DNA of 26,483 bases from JBILXY01 sp044378055 (GCA_044378055.1 JBILXY010000014.1:1-26483); one strand, 5' to 3'. Positions 8,066-16,029 are shown, numbered from the stretch's first letter. Numbers and translations are program-made. Notes: a model not told the origin generated them from the letters alone.

Positions 8066-8092
8066 AGGCCTAAATGTAGGCCTTTATTTTTT
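8066..8092 (+). terminator. Terminator after the kinase-like gene
   Basis: Perfect 7-bp stem AGGCCTA / TAGGCCT (8066-8072 and 8077-8083), loop AATG, followed by TTTATTTTTT. Confidence 0.85.
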
Positions 8093-8105
8093 GCAAAATT
8101 TCTTC

Positions 8106-8627
8106 TTATTTCAAAGATATTTCTTTTGGTGGCCTTACTTTTTTTCCAAGTGGTTTTAAACCTAAGGCGGCTAATTGTTTGAAAATTGAATCGCATTCCT
8201 GTTTAAACAAATCTAAATCCAAACCCCTTTCTGATAAAATTTGGTCTATTTCAACACCAGCTTTTTGAAAATTATTTTTATTTTTCTGGTTAATTTCTTT
8301 AAAGGCAATATCTTTGAAATATTTTAAAATACTTCTATCAAACTTAATTTTATCTATATAGAGAAGGAGTGAGAGGGCTGGGTAACCCAAATAGCCAACA
8401 AACCAGGTGGCGTTATCGTTGGTCATTATTTGGGAAGTTTCAGGGCTGTATTTAATAGTATAAAACTTGTTTTTATTTGAGGAATATTGATTAGCCTGAA
8501 TAATATTAAGATCCTCCTCTTCAGTTTCTTCTGAATTAGCAGGCCTTGTTACAAGTTCCAATCTTCCGTCGGCAATGGCACCAAGGGCTTCGTAAATTTT
8601 AAACTCTGGCGGCAATTCCCAATACAT
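8106..8627 (-). CDS. Hypothetical protein, probably conserved in CPR bacteria
   Basis: 173 residues, soluble, no signal peptide. It starts MYWELPPEFKIYEALGAIADGR and ends in a basic tail, LGKKVRPPKEISLK. In the middle lies a segment YTIKYSPETSQIMTNDNATWF followed by an aromatic/hydrophobic stretch (VGYLGYPALSLLLYID) and helical C-terminal parts. I have an impression that proteins with this beginning and an RPPK-type ending occur widely in Patescibacteria, but I cannot verify it. Function is unknown. It is a single gene, convergent with the kinase-like gene and ending 55 nt from its stop. Confidence 0.7.
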   Translation of the reverse strand: MYWELPPEFKIYEALGAIADGRLELVTRPANSEETEEEDLNIIQANQYSSNKNKFYTIKYSPETSQIMTNDNATWFVGYLGYPALSLLLYIDKIKFDRSILKYFKDIAFKEINQKNKNNFQKAGVEIDQILSERGLDLDLFKQECDSIFKQLAALGLKPLGKKVRPPKEISLK

Positions 8628-8764
8628 AATGAATTAATAGATGTTTTACGCCTATTTAGTCAAGAAATACAGATGATTAAACTGTATGTTAACTTAAATA
8701 ATTTATGTATAATTTCTTTGAAATAAATGTGTTATCAAAATTATCTAACTTTTTGAAAATATTT

Positions 8765-8780
8765 AAAACCCCTTGCGGGG
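8765..8780 (-). terminator. Terminator downstream of recA / tRNA-Gln
   Basis: Read on the - strand: CCCC-GCAA-GGGG-TTTT, a 4-bp G/C stem closed by a GNRA tetraloop and followed by four T. It lies 25 nt past the CCA end of tRNA-Gln. Confidence 0.6.
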
Positions 8781-8804
8781 CTGATGAAGTTTTTTTAAAT
8801 TTCT

Positions 8805-8878
8805 TGGTTCGGGGACAGGGACTCGAACCCCGGTTGACTGAACCAAAACCAGTTGTCCTACCACTAGACGATCCCCGA
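8805..8878 (-). tRNA. tRNA-Gln(TTG) with encoded CCA
   Basis: Cloverleaf on the - strand: acceptor TCGGGGA/TCCCCGA, D stem GTCT/GGAC, anticodon stem ACTGG/TCAGT (one G-T pair) with loop TTTTGGT (anticodon TTG), T arm CGGGG-TTCGAGT-CCCTG, discriminator A and genomic CCA. The body is 71 nt plus CCA. It sits 41 nt downstream of recA on the same strand. Confidence 0.95.
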
Positions 8879-8919
8879 ATACTCCAAGTTTTAAGGCTTG
8901 TAGCTTTTATGTCAACTGC

Positions 8920-10056
8920 TTATTCCCCTGCTTCGGAAGTTTCTAATTTTTCAGAATCTTCTGTGCTTCCTGCAATTGGTGTGGCGTTGTGAATTCTGCC
9001 TTCTCTTAGTCTTTTCTTGAAATCTAGAAGAATAGCAGTTTTAGCTTGTTGAATTACTTCAGGTTGGGCGTATAAAGCTGTTTTAGCACTTTCTCTGCCA
9101 ACACCTAACTTTATTAGTTCTTCGCCTTCAAATTTAATGCTGTAGGTATTTCCAGTTTTTTCTACAACATCGTAATTCATTCCAATATCTAGAATTTCAC
9201 CAGCTAGTGAGAAAATTCCAGGTTCATCGAACATCATGTCTACTTCAACGGTTTTGAAAGGTGCAGCAAGCTTGTTTTTAACAATTTTAATTCTTACGCG
9301 CTGCCCAACAGTATCAGTACCAGATTTTAATTGACCAATTTTGCGAATATCAAAACGCAAACTTGCAAAGAATTTCAAAGCTTCTCCTCCGGTTGTTGTT
9401 TCTGGGTTACCAAACATTACACCAATTTTTAGCCTGATTTGGTTAATGAAAACAACGATAGTTTTAGACTTAGAAATAGCCCCGGTTAACTTTCTTAAAG
9501 CTTGAGACATTAATCTGGCTTGAACTCCCATTTGAGAATCTCCCATATTTCCTTCAATTTCAGATTTTGGAACTAGAGCGGCAACTGAATCGATTACAAT
9601 AATATCAAAAGCATTAGAGCGAACAAGGTTGTCTACAATTTCTAAAGCTTCTTCTCCGTTGGAAGGTTGAGATACATATAAATCGTCGATATTCACTCCG
9701 AACTTCTGTGCCCATTCTGGGTTGAAAGCATGTTCTGCATCAATAAAAGCAGCGATACCACCAGATTTTTGGGCTTGAGCAATTGCAGACAAAGCAAGTG
9801 AAGTTTTTCCAGAAGATTCTGGACCATAAATTTCCACAATTCTTCCTCTTGCAAGACCGCCTACTCCGATTGCTAAATCTACTGATAAAGATCCTGTAGA
9901 AATAACTTCAACATCGGCATCTAGTACTTCATTCATCTTCATAATTGCTCCCTGCCCGAAGGATGTTCTGATTTGAGAAACAATTAAGTCTGCCATCATT
10001 TTTTTATCGTGCATGTCGGATGGAATTGGGTTTGTTATTGTAGGTTTTTTAGCCAT
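8920..10056 (-). CDS. recA: Recombinase RecA
   Basis: 378 residues, full length. RecA forms ATP-dependent filaments on single-stranded DNA for strand exchange and SOS signalling. Walker A is GPESSGKT (residues 78-85) and Walker B is DIIVIDS (about 151-157). Loop L1 is EGNMGDSQMGVQARLMSQAL. The L2 region is INQIRLKIGVMFGNPETTTGG, with Leu where Met is usual. The C-terminus ends in the expected acidic tail (TEDSEKLETSEAGE). The frame opens with MAKKPTITNP, and an ATG with an AT-rich leader is the natural start. The gene is in a - strand run after rmuC and the MFS gene, 75 nt from the latter. No LexA-type box is obvious upstream. Confidence 0.97.
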   Translation of the reverse strand: MAKKPTITNPIPSDMHDKKMMADLIVSQIRTSFGQGAIMKMNEVLDADVEVISTGSLSVDLAIGVGGLARGRIVEIYGPESSGKTSLALSAIAQAQKSGGIAAFIDAEHAFNPEWAQKFGVNIDDLYVSQPSNGEEALEIVDNLVRSNAFDIIVIDSVAALVPKSEIEGNMGDSQMGVQARLMSQALRKLTGAISKSKTIVVFINQIRLKIGVMFGNPETTTGGEALKFFASLRFDIRKIGQLKSGTDTVGQRVRIKIVKNKLAAPFKTVEVDMMFDEPGIFSLAGEILDIGMNYDVVEKTGNTYSIKFEGEELIKLGVGRESAKTALYAQPEVIQQAKTAILLDFKKRLREGRIHNATPIAGSTEDSEKLETSEAGE

Positions 10057-10131
10057 AAAATTCTTGTTAGTAATCTAATACAAAAGGTATTTTTAGTTCT
10101 CGTCAAAAATTTAACATGTTCAACAGTCCAA

Positions 10132-11376
10132 TTATTTTTCAGAATGTAGTTTTAAGCCTAAAAAGCCTATTCCTAAGGCACAAGCGGCAAACCAGACAAA
10201 AGGTAAGTTTACATTTAAATGACCTAAAGCTCCGAAAATTATAAAATTAAAGGCTGTTAAAATACTTGAAAGACCAACAATTAAACCAAGCACGGTTCCG
10301 CGTAAATTTTTTGGTGAGTATTGCCCCACAAGCCCCTGGGAGACACCTCCAACTAGCGATATGGTTAAAACATCTAGGAAGGCCACAAAATACAAAGCTG
10401 AAATAGAATTAACCATAGTGTAACTTAAAAGCACTAAAGCCCCGGAAAAGGCACTAAAAATTAACACTTTTTTAGTATCAACCCGCTTTGAAATTTGGGT
10501 AAAGAAAATGGTTTGGGTTAACACGATTATAATTCCAAAATAAACCAAAAAAGAGGAAATTTCTCTGGGACTCATGTTTAATTTGTCTTCTACGAAAACT
10601 AGGAAATAGAAATAATACCCTTGAATCATTACTTTCAATAGTTCAATGATAATTATTAACCCAAGGCTGCGATTTGTATTCCAAATTTTCACAAAAGTTG
10701 GCAGCATTTCCTTGAACTTAAAGTTAGTAGGTATATCCAAACTTATTTCGGCTAAATCTAGATTATTAATATCTTCAATTTGTGGTTCCAAAGTAATATG
10801 TTTGTTCCCATTTTCAGGCTTAGTTTCTTCAATATTAAAAGCAATTATAACATTAACTAGGCATAGGGCGATGGATGCCCAAATAATGGTTCCTGCTTCA
10901 CTTTGACCGGTTGGAATTAGGGCTAAAATTACTCCACTAATGGCAGGACCAAGAATAAAAGCTGAGGCAACCAGGGTATTTAAAATGCCTAAATTTTGGT
11001 GCAAAGTTTTCTTGTTACTTACATCAGTTATAGAGCTTCTTACGGCTGTGTAAAACCCGTTTGTGGTTCCATCAATTAATCTATTAGCTATGAAGGACTG
11101 AAGGGTTAGAGGAAGGGCAATAATATATGAAAAAAGGGTACCAAGGCTGGCTAACCGAAAAACTGCCTTTCTTCCATGAACATCGGCCAAGCTGCCAAGA
11201 TAAGGAGCCGAAAATAGCTGAATAAAATAGAATATTGCCTGGCAAAAAGGAAGCCAAAATTGTCCACCTCGTAAATCTTTGGTGAAGTCTGATAGAATAG
11301 GAAAAACCAAAGTACCAGCAATAGCATCCACCACTACCATTAGGTATATCAGAATTAGGTTTTTAGAAATGCGCAC
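10132..11376 (-). CDS. MFS transporter, drug-efflux (DHA1/Tet-like) type
   Basis: 414 residues with about 12 membrane helices in two halves separated by a charged loop (about residues 180-225, rich in Glu, Asn and Asp). MFS motif A is clear in the loop after helix 2: GSLADVHGRKAVF. The N-terminal half has DAIAGTLVFPIL, as in TetA-like H+ antiporters. The later ILGPAISGVILA segment matches the antiporter motif C pattern (G-x-x-x-G-P-x-x-G-G). Substrate unknown; efflux of small molecules is inferred from the subfamily pattern. The gene lies between rmuC (85-nt gap) and recA (75-nt gap) on the same strand. Confidence 0.88.
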   Translation of the reverse strand: MRISKNLILIYLMVVVDAIAGTLVFPILSDFTKDLRGGQFWLPFCQAIFYFIQLFSAPYLGSLADVHGRKAVFRLASLGTLFSYIIALPLTLQSFIANRLIDGTTNGFYTAVRSSITDVSNKKTLHQNLGILNTLVASAFILGPAISGVILALIPTGQSEAGTIIWASIALCLVNVIIAFNIEETKPENGNKHITLEPQIEDINNLDLAEISLDIPTNFKFKEMLPTFVKIWNTNRSLGLIIIIELLKVMIQGYYFYFLVFVEDKLNMSPREISSFLVYFGIIIVLTQTIFFTQISKRVDTKKVLIFSAFSGALVLLSYTMVNSISALYFVAFLDVLTISLVGGVSQGLVGQYSPKNLRGTVLGLIVGLSSILTAFNFIIFGALGHLNVNLPFVWFAACALGIGFLGLKLHSEK

Positions 11377-11461
11377 TGGAATTGGTTAAAGATTTTCGAA
11401 TCAAAACACACAACCATGTAAGGGTCAAGATGTTAATTAAAAAAGAGTATATCAATATATA

Positions 11462-12877
11462 TTATAATAGGGAATTTGTTTCATCAGCAGGAATTAAATT
11501 CGAGCTATCTTCCATAATAAGTGGAGTGCTTACTGGAGCTTCCAACTTAAAAATTTCGGTTTGAACATTGCCTAAACTTTTTTGTGATTGATCGTAATTT
11601 TGTTGAGCATGGCGAAGTTTATCACCCAATTTATCAAACTCGTTCTGGAAAGATAATATATTTTTCTTAAGCCTTTTTAAACCAGTAATAATTTCTTCAG
11701 CTCTTTGGTTCACTTCATATTTAAAACGATAGGTTTGAACTAGGGAGATAAATGGGAAGAACAAAGATGGAGAAGTTAAATTCACTTTAATTTTCTGCAA
11801 TTCCTCCATAAGTTTATCATCACCTACTGCTTCGGCGTACATGGTTTCGCTTGGAAGATAGATAAGAAGTAAATCTAGATGGCCTTTGTCATATTTCTTG
11901 CTAACATCCTTGGCCATTAATAAAACTGACTGTAAATACTCTTTTCTGGTCTTATTCTTATCAGCGGTATCAGCTTCAATATAATCTTGGAATTTGGTAA
12001 GTGGAAATTTTGAATCAATACCAATTTTTTTATCACCAAACTGTACTACAAAATCAATTTTATCGCTGCTATCTGGAATAGCTACTTGTTTCTGCCATTG
12101 ATCTGGGTATAAATGTTCGGTTAATAATGTTTCCAAATAATTTTCGCTAAAATTACCAAAGGCTTTAGAACTGGTTCTATCGAATATGGAATTTAATTTT
12201 TCCACGGATTTAGTAGATTCAATCATTTTTTCTGCTGTAGATTGCATCGAACCTAGGTTTTTAGCTACATCTTCAAATGACTTTCTATTTTGTTGGAAAT
12301 TTTCATCAAGACGGGATTTTATATGGTCTTCCATTTCTTTCAGCCTTTCTTGATTGGATCTGGAAAGTAATTCGATATTTTTTTGGTTACTTTCACGAAG
12401 CGAAGATAATTCAGTTTTGTTTAAGTCAACTAAGCTTTGTATAGAATTAGAAAGTTGAATTCTAACTTTTTCCTGTAATTCTTGAAGTCCTTTTTGATTA
12501 TTTTCTCTGACTAATGAAAATTCTATTCTTTGATCGGATAGTTGCTTTTCAAATTTGTTAGACAAGTTTTGTTCAGAACTTAGTTGTAGTTGTTGAATTT
12601 TTCCTAATTCTGAATTAAGCCTATCTTGTAATTGCAATTCTAATTGACCAAACCTTTTTTCCAAAGCTTGAAAATTATTATTATTTTGTTCTAATTGATT
12701 AAGACTAAAAGAATTAATTTTATCGGAAATTTGACCAAGTAAATTTAAATTAGTCTGATTTATTTGATTTAACAAGCCAGAATTGTCTGAAATACCAGAC
12801 GATTTCGAGTTTGAACGCCACACTAAATAGATAGCAACAATTTGTAATACAATAACGATTATGACTAAATATTCCAT
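11462..12877 (-). CDS. rmuC: RmuC-family DNA recombination protein
   Basis: 471 residues. An N-terminal membrane helix (about 2-20) is followed by a long coiled coil rich in Gln, Asn, Glu and Lys (about 30-215). The RmuC nuclease-like domain (about 235-440) shows GNFSENYLETLL, the core IDFVVQF...KIGIDSKFPL with PD-(D/E)XK-like acidic and Lys residues, and LLIYLPSETMYAEA. RmuC limits inversions at short inverted repeats in E. coli; the precise biochemistry is not settled. The start codon (CAT at 12875-12877 on the + strand) overlaps the start of the divergent TsaB-like gene, so the promoter must lie within that gene. Confidence 0.92.
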   Translation of the reverse strand: MEYLVIIVIVLQIVAIYLVWRSNSKSSGISDNSGLLNQINQTNLNLLGQISDKINSFSLNQLEQNNNNFQALEKRFGQLELQLQDRLNSELGKIQQLQLSSEQNLSNKFEKQLSDQRIEFSLVRENNQKGLQELQEKVRIQLSNSIQSLVDLNKTELSSLRESNQKNIELLSRSNQERLKEMEDHIKSRLDENFQQNRKSFEDVAKNLGSMQSTAEKMIESTKSVEKLNSIFDRTSSKAFGNFSENYLETLLTEHLYPDQWQKQVAIPDSSDKIDFVVQFGDKKIGIDSKFPLTKFQDYIEADTADKNKTRKEYLQSVLLMAKDVSKKYDKGHLDLLLIYLPSETMYAEAVGDDKLMEELQKIKVNLTSPSLFFPFISLVQTYRFKYEVNQRAEEIITGLKRLKKNILSFQNEFDKLGDKLRHAQQNYDQSQKSLGNVQTEIFKLEAPVSTPLIMEDSSNLIPADETNSLL

Positions 12878-13292
12878 GATAATTTATTTAAACCAAGACC
12901 TTCAACTTGTCCAGCTTCTGGCTGACCACAGTTTGGACATAGTTGCCTCTCTAAAGCCTGAACCTACTTTGAATTTAGCTGTAAGGTTGGAAAAGTTTTG
13001 GAAAGAAAACTGGGATAAAATTAAAGAAACTGAAACAATTCAATATTGGATTGGGCCACAAGCCAGTTTTACCGACACCAGAATGGTTTATTTATGGTTA
13101 AAAAGCTGGGATGAATTTAATGAGGGTAAGGAGGGTGACAATCAGGAAAGATTATTAATTTGGAACGCCAGTGAAATAAATTTTCAAAACTTAGATTGGA
13201 AATCTGAAATGGCCAAACTTATTGATATTGCCAAGCGGGAATCCAGGCAAAATCTATCCTATGCCTCGGCACCAAGAATTGGTAAAAAATAG
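12876..13292 (+). CDS. Truncated TsaB-like protein (tRNA t6A partner)
   Basis: 138 residues from the ATG at 12876; an in-frame ATG at 12861 would add MTKYS. The start MIIYLNQDLQLVQLLADHSL fits the first strands of a TsaB ASKHA domain. The segment IGPQASFTDTRMVYLW aligns with the TsaB signature GPGSFTGLRIG. A short strand region (RLLIWNASE) and a C-terminal helix follow. Full TsaB proteins are about 220-230 residues, so the second half is missing, as in reduced genomes. TsaB is the scaffold of the TsaD-TsaB-TsaE complex that makes t6A on ANN-decoding tRNAs. Several usual Gly residues of the signature are changed, so this is a divergent assignment. I prefer the 12876 start because it matches the family N-terminus. 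Confidence 0.55.
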   Translation: MIIYLNQDLQLVQLLADHSLDIVASLKPEPTLNLAVRLEKFWKENWDKIKETETIQYWIGPQASFTDTRMVYLWLKSWDEFNEGKEGDNQERLLIWNASEINFQNLDWKSEMAKLIDIAKRESRQNLSYASAPRIGKK

Positions 13293-13298
13293 TGTTAA

Positions 13299-15245
13299 CT
13301 ATTGAAAAATAAATTGCCTCTTTGTATTAACATACCAATTTGGTAATTTATTGTACATATCTTCATTAAAGGTTATTAAGCTTGGTAGCTGATCTTTTAA
13401 ATTAGCGACTTTACTGGTGTAATTTATTTCTTGCTTACTTCTAAATAGATTCACCGAAACATATTCCTTACTAAAGAAATCTATTAAAACTTTCTTGGCA
13501 GCTTCATCAGTTAAATTAGAATCTGAATACTTTTTTAAATTTTCTTCCAATTTATATGAAAGGATGCGGTTGTTTTGCCCTGCCCGAATAATATCTTGAC
13601 CTGAACTTCCAAAAAGTGAGTATGGGTCGCGGTTAGTATAAGTAACCGGCAATAACACAGCGTTGTATGATTTATTTTGCAAGCTGCTAGCAACCCTATC
13701 TGGCTCACTAATTAAGTCGGCTGGAATTCCTATAGAAAGGAAATAGCTTTGAACATCACTAAGCAATGGTTCGCTAGATGGTGGCCCAACTAAGTTAATT
13801 CTGATTTCTTCCTTAAACAGCAAAACTCTTTTTATATTAGTAGTTGGATCAAATTTAATTGTGTAAACACTTGCACCCGTTCCAGATTTCGCTTCATTTA
13901 AAATTGTATCAGGGTTTTCAGGGCAATTTGAATTAACCTCTTCTCCAAAATTTATTGGAAGTAATTTTTTATTTGCAGGAATTTCATCTAACTGACTTTT
14001 ATACTTGGCATCAAGCTTATAGTTCATAAAACTACAAATTACATATTTTCGCAGGAATTGATTAATAAAATATCCTGTTGCATTATCTAATTTAATATTC
14101 AAAAACAAACTGAAGTAAGTATTACTTGGAAGTGTGGTTTGATTCATCTTTAATTTAGAACTAACTTCGCTAGAACTAAGCTGCAAGTCGGAGGCTAGGT
14201 TTCTTTGAAAAACATCTACTTTTCCAGATTTAGACAATCTTTCCACTGATTGAATATTACCACCTGTATCAAATAATTCATTAACTTTTTGAATATAATA
14301 TTGATCAGCTAAAGCTGCTTGATTATAGTTTTGAACCTTGTTTCTATCCAATAAAGCACCTTGTATTAAACCTGTTGATTGGTCACGGAATGGATTTTCT
14401 CTGTTATTTCCAGTGTCTGGGTCTTTCACAGTTCCATCTGAAAAAGTGTAAAACCCAGAAGTTACGGTAGGTTTGAAAGATCGTGGATCGGCGTAAAGTC
14501 TTTCTGTAGATAAACCTTCGTAGAAAGTTTTAGAAATAGGTCTAAAATTAGCACTATACATTAATTTAGGAGCGGAATTTTGACTTACTAGATCAAACTC
14601 TTTGTCTGAAATTTTTTCAAAAGTTACACTGGCAAAAGCTAATCTAAAAACTGAATTTCCCCTATCTTCTTTCAGTCTTTCAAAAGTGTATTCAACATCA
14701 CTGGAAGTAATTTTAGAATTGTTTGTCCACTTTATTCCATCCTTCAAAGTGAATTTAAGCCTTTTGTATCTATTTTCTGGTTTAATTTCGGACAGATCTT
14801 GCCACTCTGGGGTTTTAGCTAGCAAAATTGGAGTAAGAACTGGTTCATTGGAAGTATTTACGAAATCTGGGTAGGAAATTTCATAAAGAGGGTGATAAAT
14901 AAGTTCAACAACTTTTTTCTCCATTACTGTATTCATTTCTAGAACTGGATTAAAAACTTTAGCATCTGTACCAACAACTACTTCTCTTATTATACCGCCA
15001 TTTCCAGGAACTTCTTTAGTTAAAACCAGGAAAAAACCGAAACCAAGAAAACCAGTTGAAATTATCAAAATTGTGGTAAGTATTAATAAAGCAGCTTTAA
15101 AAGGGTAAGGAGAAGCCACCAAAACCTGTCTAATTAGGGTAAAATTTTTAAGATTACTCCAGTTTATTGGCCAAGCTTTACGAATAAAGTCCTTCACTGG
15201 CCTGATAAAATCGGTCTTAGTTTCTGGGATGTGGTCTGCTGGCAT
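13299..15245 (-). CDS. Membrane-anchored ABC solute-binding protein, family 5 (peptide type)
   Basis: 648 residues. The first 50 residues are cytoplasmic and basic. A helix at about 51-76 anchors the protein; there is no lipobox. The extracellular part has the SBP_bac_5 pattern: an early strand IREVVVGTDAKVFNPVLEMN, then ELIYHPLYEIS, then LKFTLKDGIKWTNNSKITSSDVEYTFERL, which is the family signature region. It normally delivers oligopeptides or similar ligands to an ABC permease, but no permease or ATPase gene is in this window. It ends 6 nt from the convergent TsaB-like gene. A palindrome lies just upstream of its start. Confidence 0.88.
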   Translation of the reverse strand: MPADHIPETKTDFIRPVKDFIRKAWPINWSNLKNFTLIRQVLVASPYPFKAALLILTTILIISTGFLGFGFFLVLTKEVPGNGGIIREVVVGTDAKVFNPVLEMNTVMEKKVVELIYHPLYEISYPDFVNTSNEPVLTPILLAKTPEWQDLSEIKPENRYKRLKFTLKDGIKWTNNSKITSSDVEYTFERLKEDRGNSVFRLAFASVTFEKISDKEFDLVSQNSAPKLMYSANFRPISKTFYEGLSTERLYADPRSFKPTVTSGFYTFSDGTVKDPDTGNNRENPFRDQSTGLIQGALLDRNKVQNYNQAALADQYYIQKVNELFDTGGNIQSVERLSKSGKVDVFQRNLASDLQLSSSEVSSKLKMNQTTLPSNTYFSLFLNIKLDNATGYFINQFLRKYVICSFMNYKLDAKYKSQLDEIPANKKLLPINFGEEVNSNCPENPDTILNEAKSGTGASVYTIKFDPTTNIKRVLLFKEEIRINLVGPPSSEPLLSDVQSYFLSIGIPADLISEPDRVASSLQNKSYNAVLLPVTYTNRDPYSLFGSSGQDIIRAGQNNRILSYKLEENLKKYSDSNLTDEAAKKVLIDFFSKEYVSVNLFRSKQEINYTSKVANLKDQLPSLITFNEDMYNKLPNWYVNTKRQFIFQ

Positions 15246-15258
15246 GTAGTAGCCTTAA

Positions 15259-15275
15259 GCTTACAAACGGTAAGC
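15259..15275 (-). promoter_or_regulatory. Palindrome upstream of the solute-binding protein gene
   Basis: Perfect 6-bp inverted repeat GCTTAC-N5-GTAAGC, 13 nt before the ATG at 15245. On the - strand a TTGACG (15285-15280) lies directly upstream, so the palindrome sits where the promoter spacer or early leader would be. It could be an operator or a leader hairpin. No regulator is identified. Confidence 0.35.
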
Positions 15276-15384
15276 AATTCGTCAACCTTGAAAAAATTTA
15301 GTTTTGTGGCAAAATGTGTGTTTATCAATAATTTTAATAGCAATTAAATTTGATACATCCAAGATAATCAAGCTGAAAATATAT

Positions 15385-15413
15385 TTGACAAGTGTAATTT
15401 TTAGTGCTATATT
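15385..15413 (+). promoter_or_regulatory. Strong promoter of the intergenic RNA locus
   Basis: Perfect TTGACA (15385-15390), a 17-nt spacer and TATATT (15408-15413, 5 of 6). Predicted start is near 15420. It points into about 500 nt without a convincing gene. Confidence 0.65.
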
Positions 15414-15419
15414 CAAGTT

Positions 15420-15919
15420 AAGGTTTATTATTGATTCGATAAATCTACTAGACGCATATATGGGAAATTGATAAAATAACCATATTAAATGCAAAACACA
15501 GAATCACAGGTGATCGTACCTAACACGATATCGGTCTACATGGCCAATAACCATCGGGGTTAATACTTTGGAATACAAAGTAATGTTATTTTCGATTAAA
15601 ATGGAAAAGTTTGCATCAGATGTATTCATTCTAATTGTGATGCAATTGCCAGTACTAACGAGTACTGGACCTCTCGAGCAAGTTTGCTAAAAGTACTTTT
15701 TCACCCTGTACTCTAGGATAACCTAAAACCTTCACATCATTCATTGTGCTGGTTGCGAACTTGGAAAAGACTTGTCAGTTAGTCTAAAGATGAACTGAAT
15801 TTGTTATAAATGTTAGTGTTTCTAACTAGCGGGTAAAGCGAAGTTTACCACCCTTGCCAGCGTATTTATACAATGGCTCTTCTCAAGATAATCCTCCCTA
15901 AAGGGGGATGTTTTGTTTA
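15420..15919 (+). ncRNA. Candidate ~500-nt structured RNA of unknown family
   Basis: Bounded by the promoter at 15385 and a terminator at 15891. Perfect local stems: 7 bp at 15564-15570/15576-15582 (TACTTTG, loop GAATA); 8 bp at 15611-15618/15638-15645 (TTGCATCA); 8 bp at 15649-15656/15661-15668 (CCAGTACT, loop AACG); 5 bp at 15812-15816/15822-15826; 6 bp at 15832-15837/15844-15849 (GGTAAA). I looked for the RNase P (GAGGAAAGTC), tmRNA (tag ending ALAA, T-arm) and SRP (GGAAGCAG) signatures and found none. Alternatives: a decayed gene on the - strand (60 open codons at 15504-15686), or a 24-codon + strand ORF at 15489-15563. No alignment was possible, so the RNA call is tentative. Confidence 0.4.
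15891..15918 (+). terminator. Terminator of the intergenic RNA
   Basis: Stem ATCCTCC / GGGGGAT (15891-15897 and 15903-15909, one G-T pair), loop CTAAA, then a T-rich tract TTTTGTTT. It also forms one side of a REP-like element. Confidence 0.6.
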
Positions 15920-15940
15920 CCAAAATTTTGCCACCCCGGT
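15891..15940 (-). repeat. REP-like intergenic element, copy 1
   Basis: Read on the - strand: CCGGGGTGGCAAAATTTTG, then a spacer, then a C/G hairpin (ATCCCCC...GGGAGGAT). A related element at 25569-25610 shares GGGGTGGCAAA next to an A/T palindrome and a C4/G4 hairpin. The pattern resembles REP or MITE-like elements moved by Y1-type transposases. No transposase is in the window, and the resemblance to that class is from memory. Confidence 0.4.
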
Positions 15941-15952
15941 TTTAAGTAGAAT

Positions 15953-16029
15953 TCTTGACACAAAATTCAAAAAGATTTAGTATTATTAGTATAAATTGGG
16001 ATTCCCCATGTACCTCTGGAAACAGAGGT
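15953..16029 (+). repeat. Promoter-hairpin module, copy 1
   Basis: About 77 nt: TTGACA (15955-15960), an A-rich stretch with TAGTAT at a 17-nt spacing, a first hairpin TGGG-ATTC-CCCA (15997-16008), and a second hairpin ACCTCTG-GAAA-CAGAGGT (16012-16029). The same module recurs exactly 202 nt downstream with the same internal spacing. The GAAA loop is a GNRA tetraloop only when read on the + strand, which agrees with the promoter direction. Confidence 0.75.

Noticed and set aside
8705..8992. + strand ORF of 95 residues
   Set aside because: It overlaps the tRNA-Gln gene antisense and the 3' end of recA; the frame is open only because of the tRNA.
15282..15494. - strand ORF of 70 residues, Ile/Leu-rich
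   Set aside because: AT-rich, low-complexity translation that covers the strong + strand promoter at 15385; no protein-like domain pattern.
15420..15919. RNase P RNA, tmRNA or SRP RNA in the intergenic region
   Set aside because: The conserved sequence blocks of each were looked for on both strands and not found; only a partial ACAGAA and a GATTCGA match occur, without the surrounding structure.
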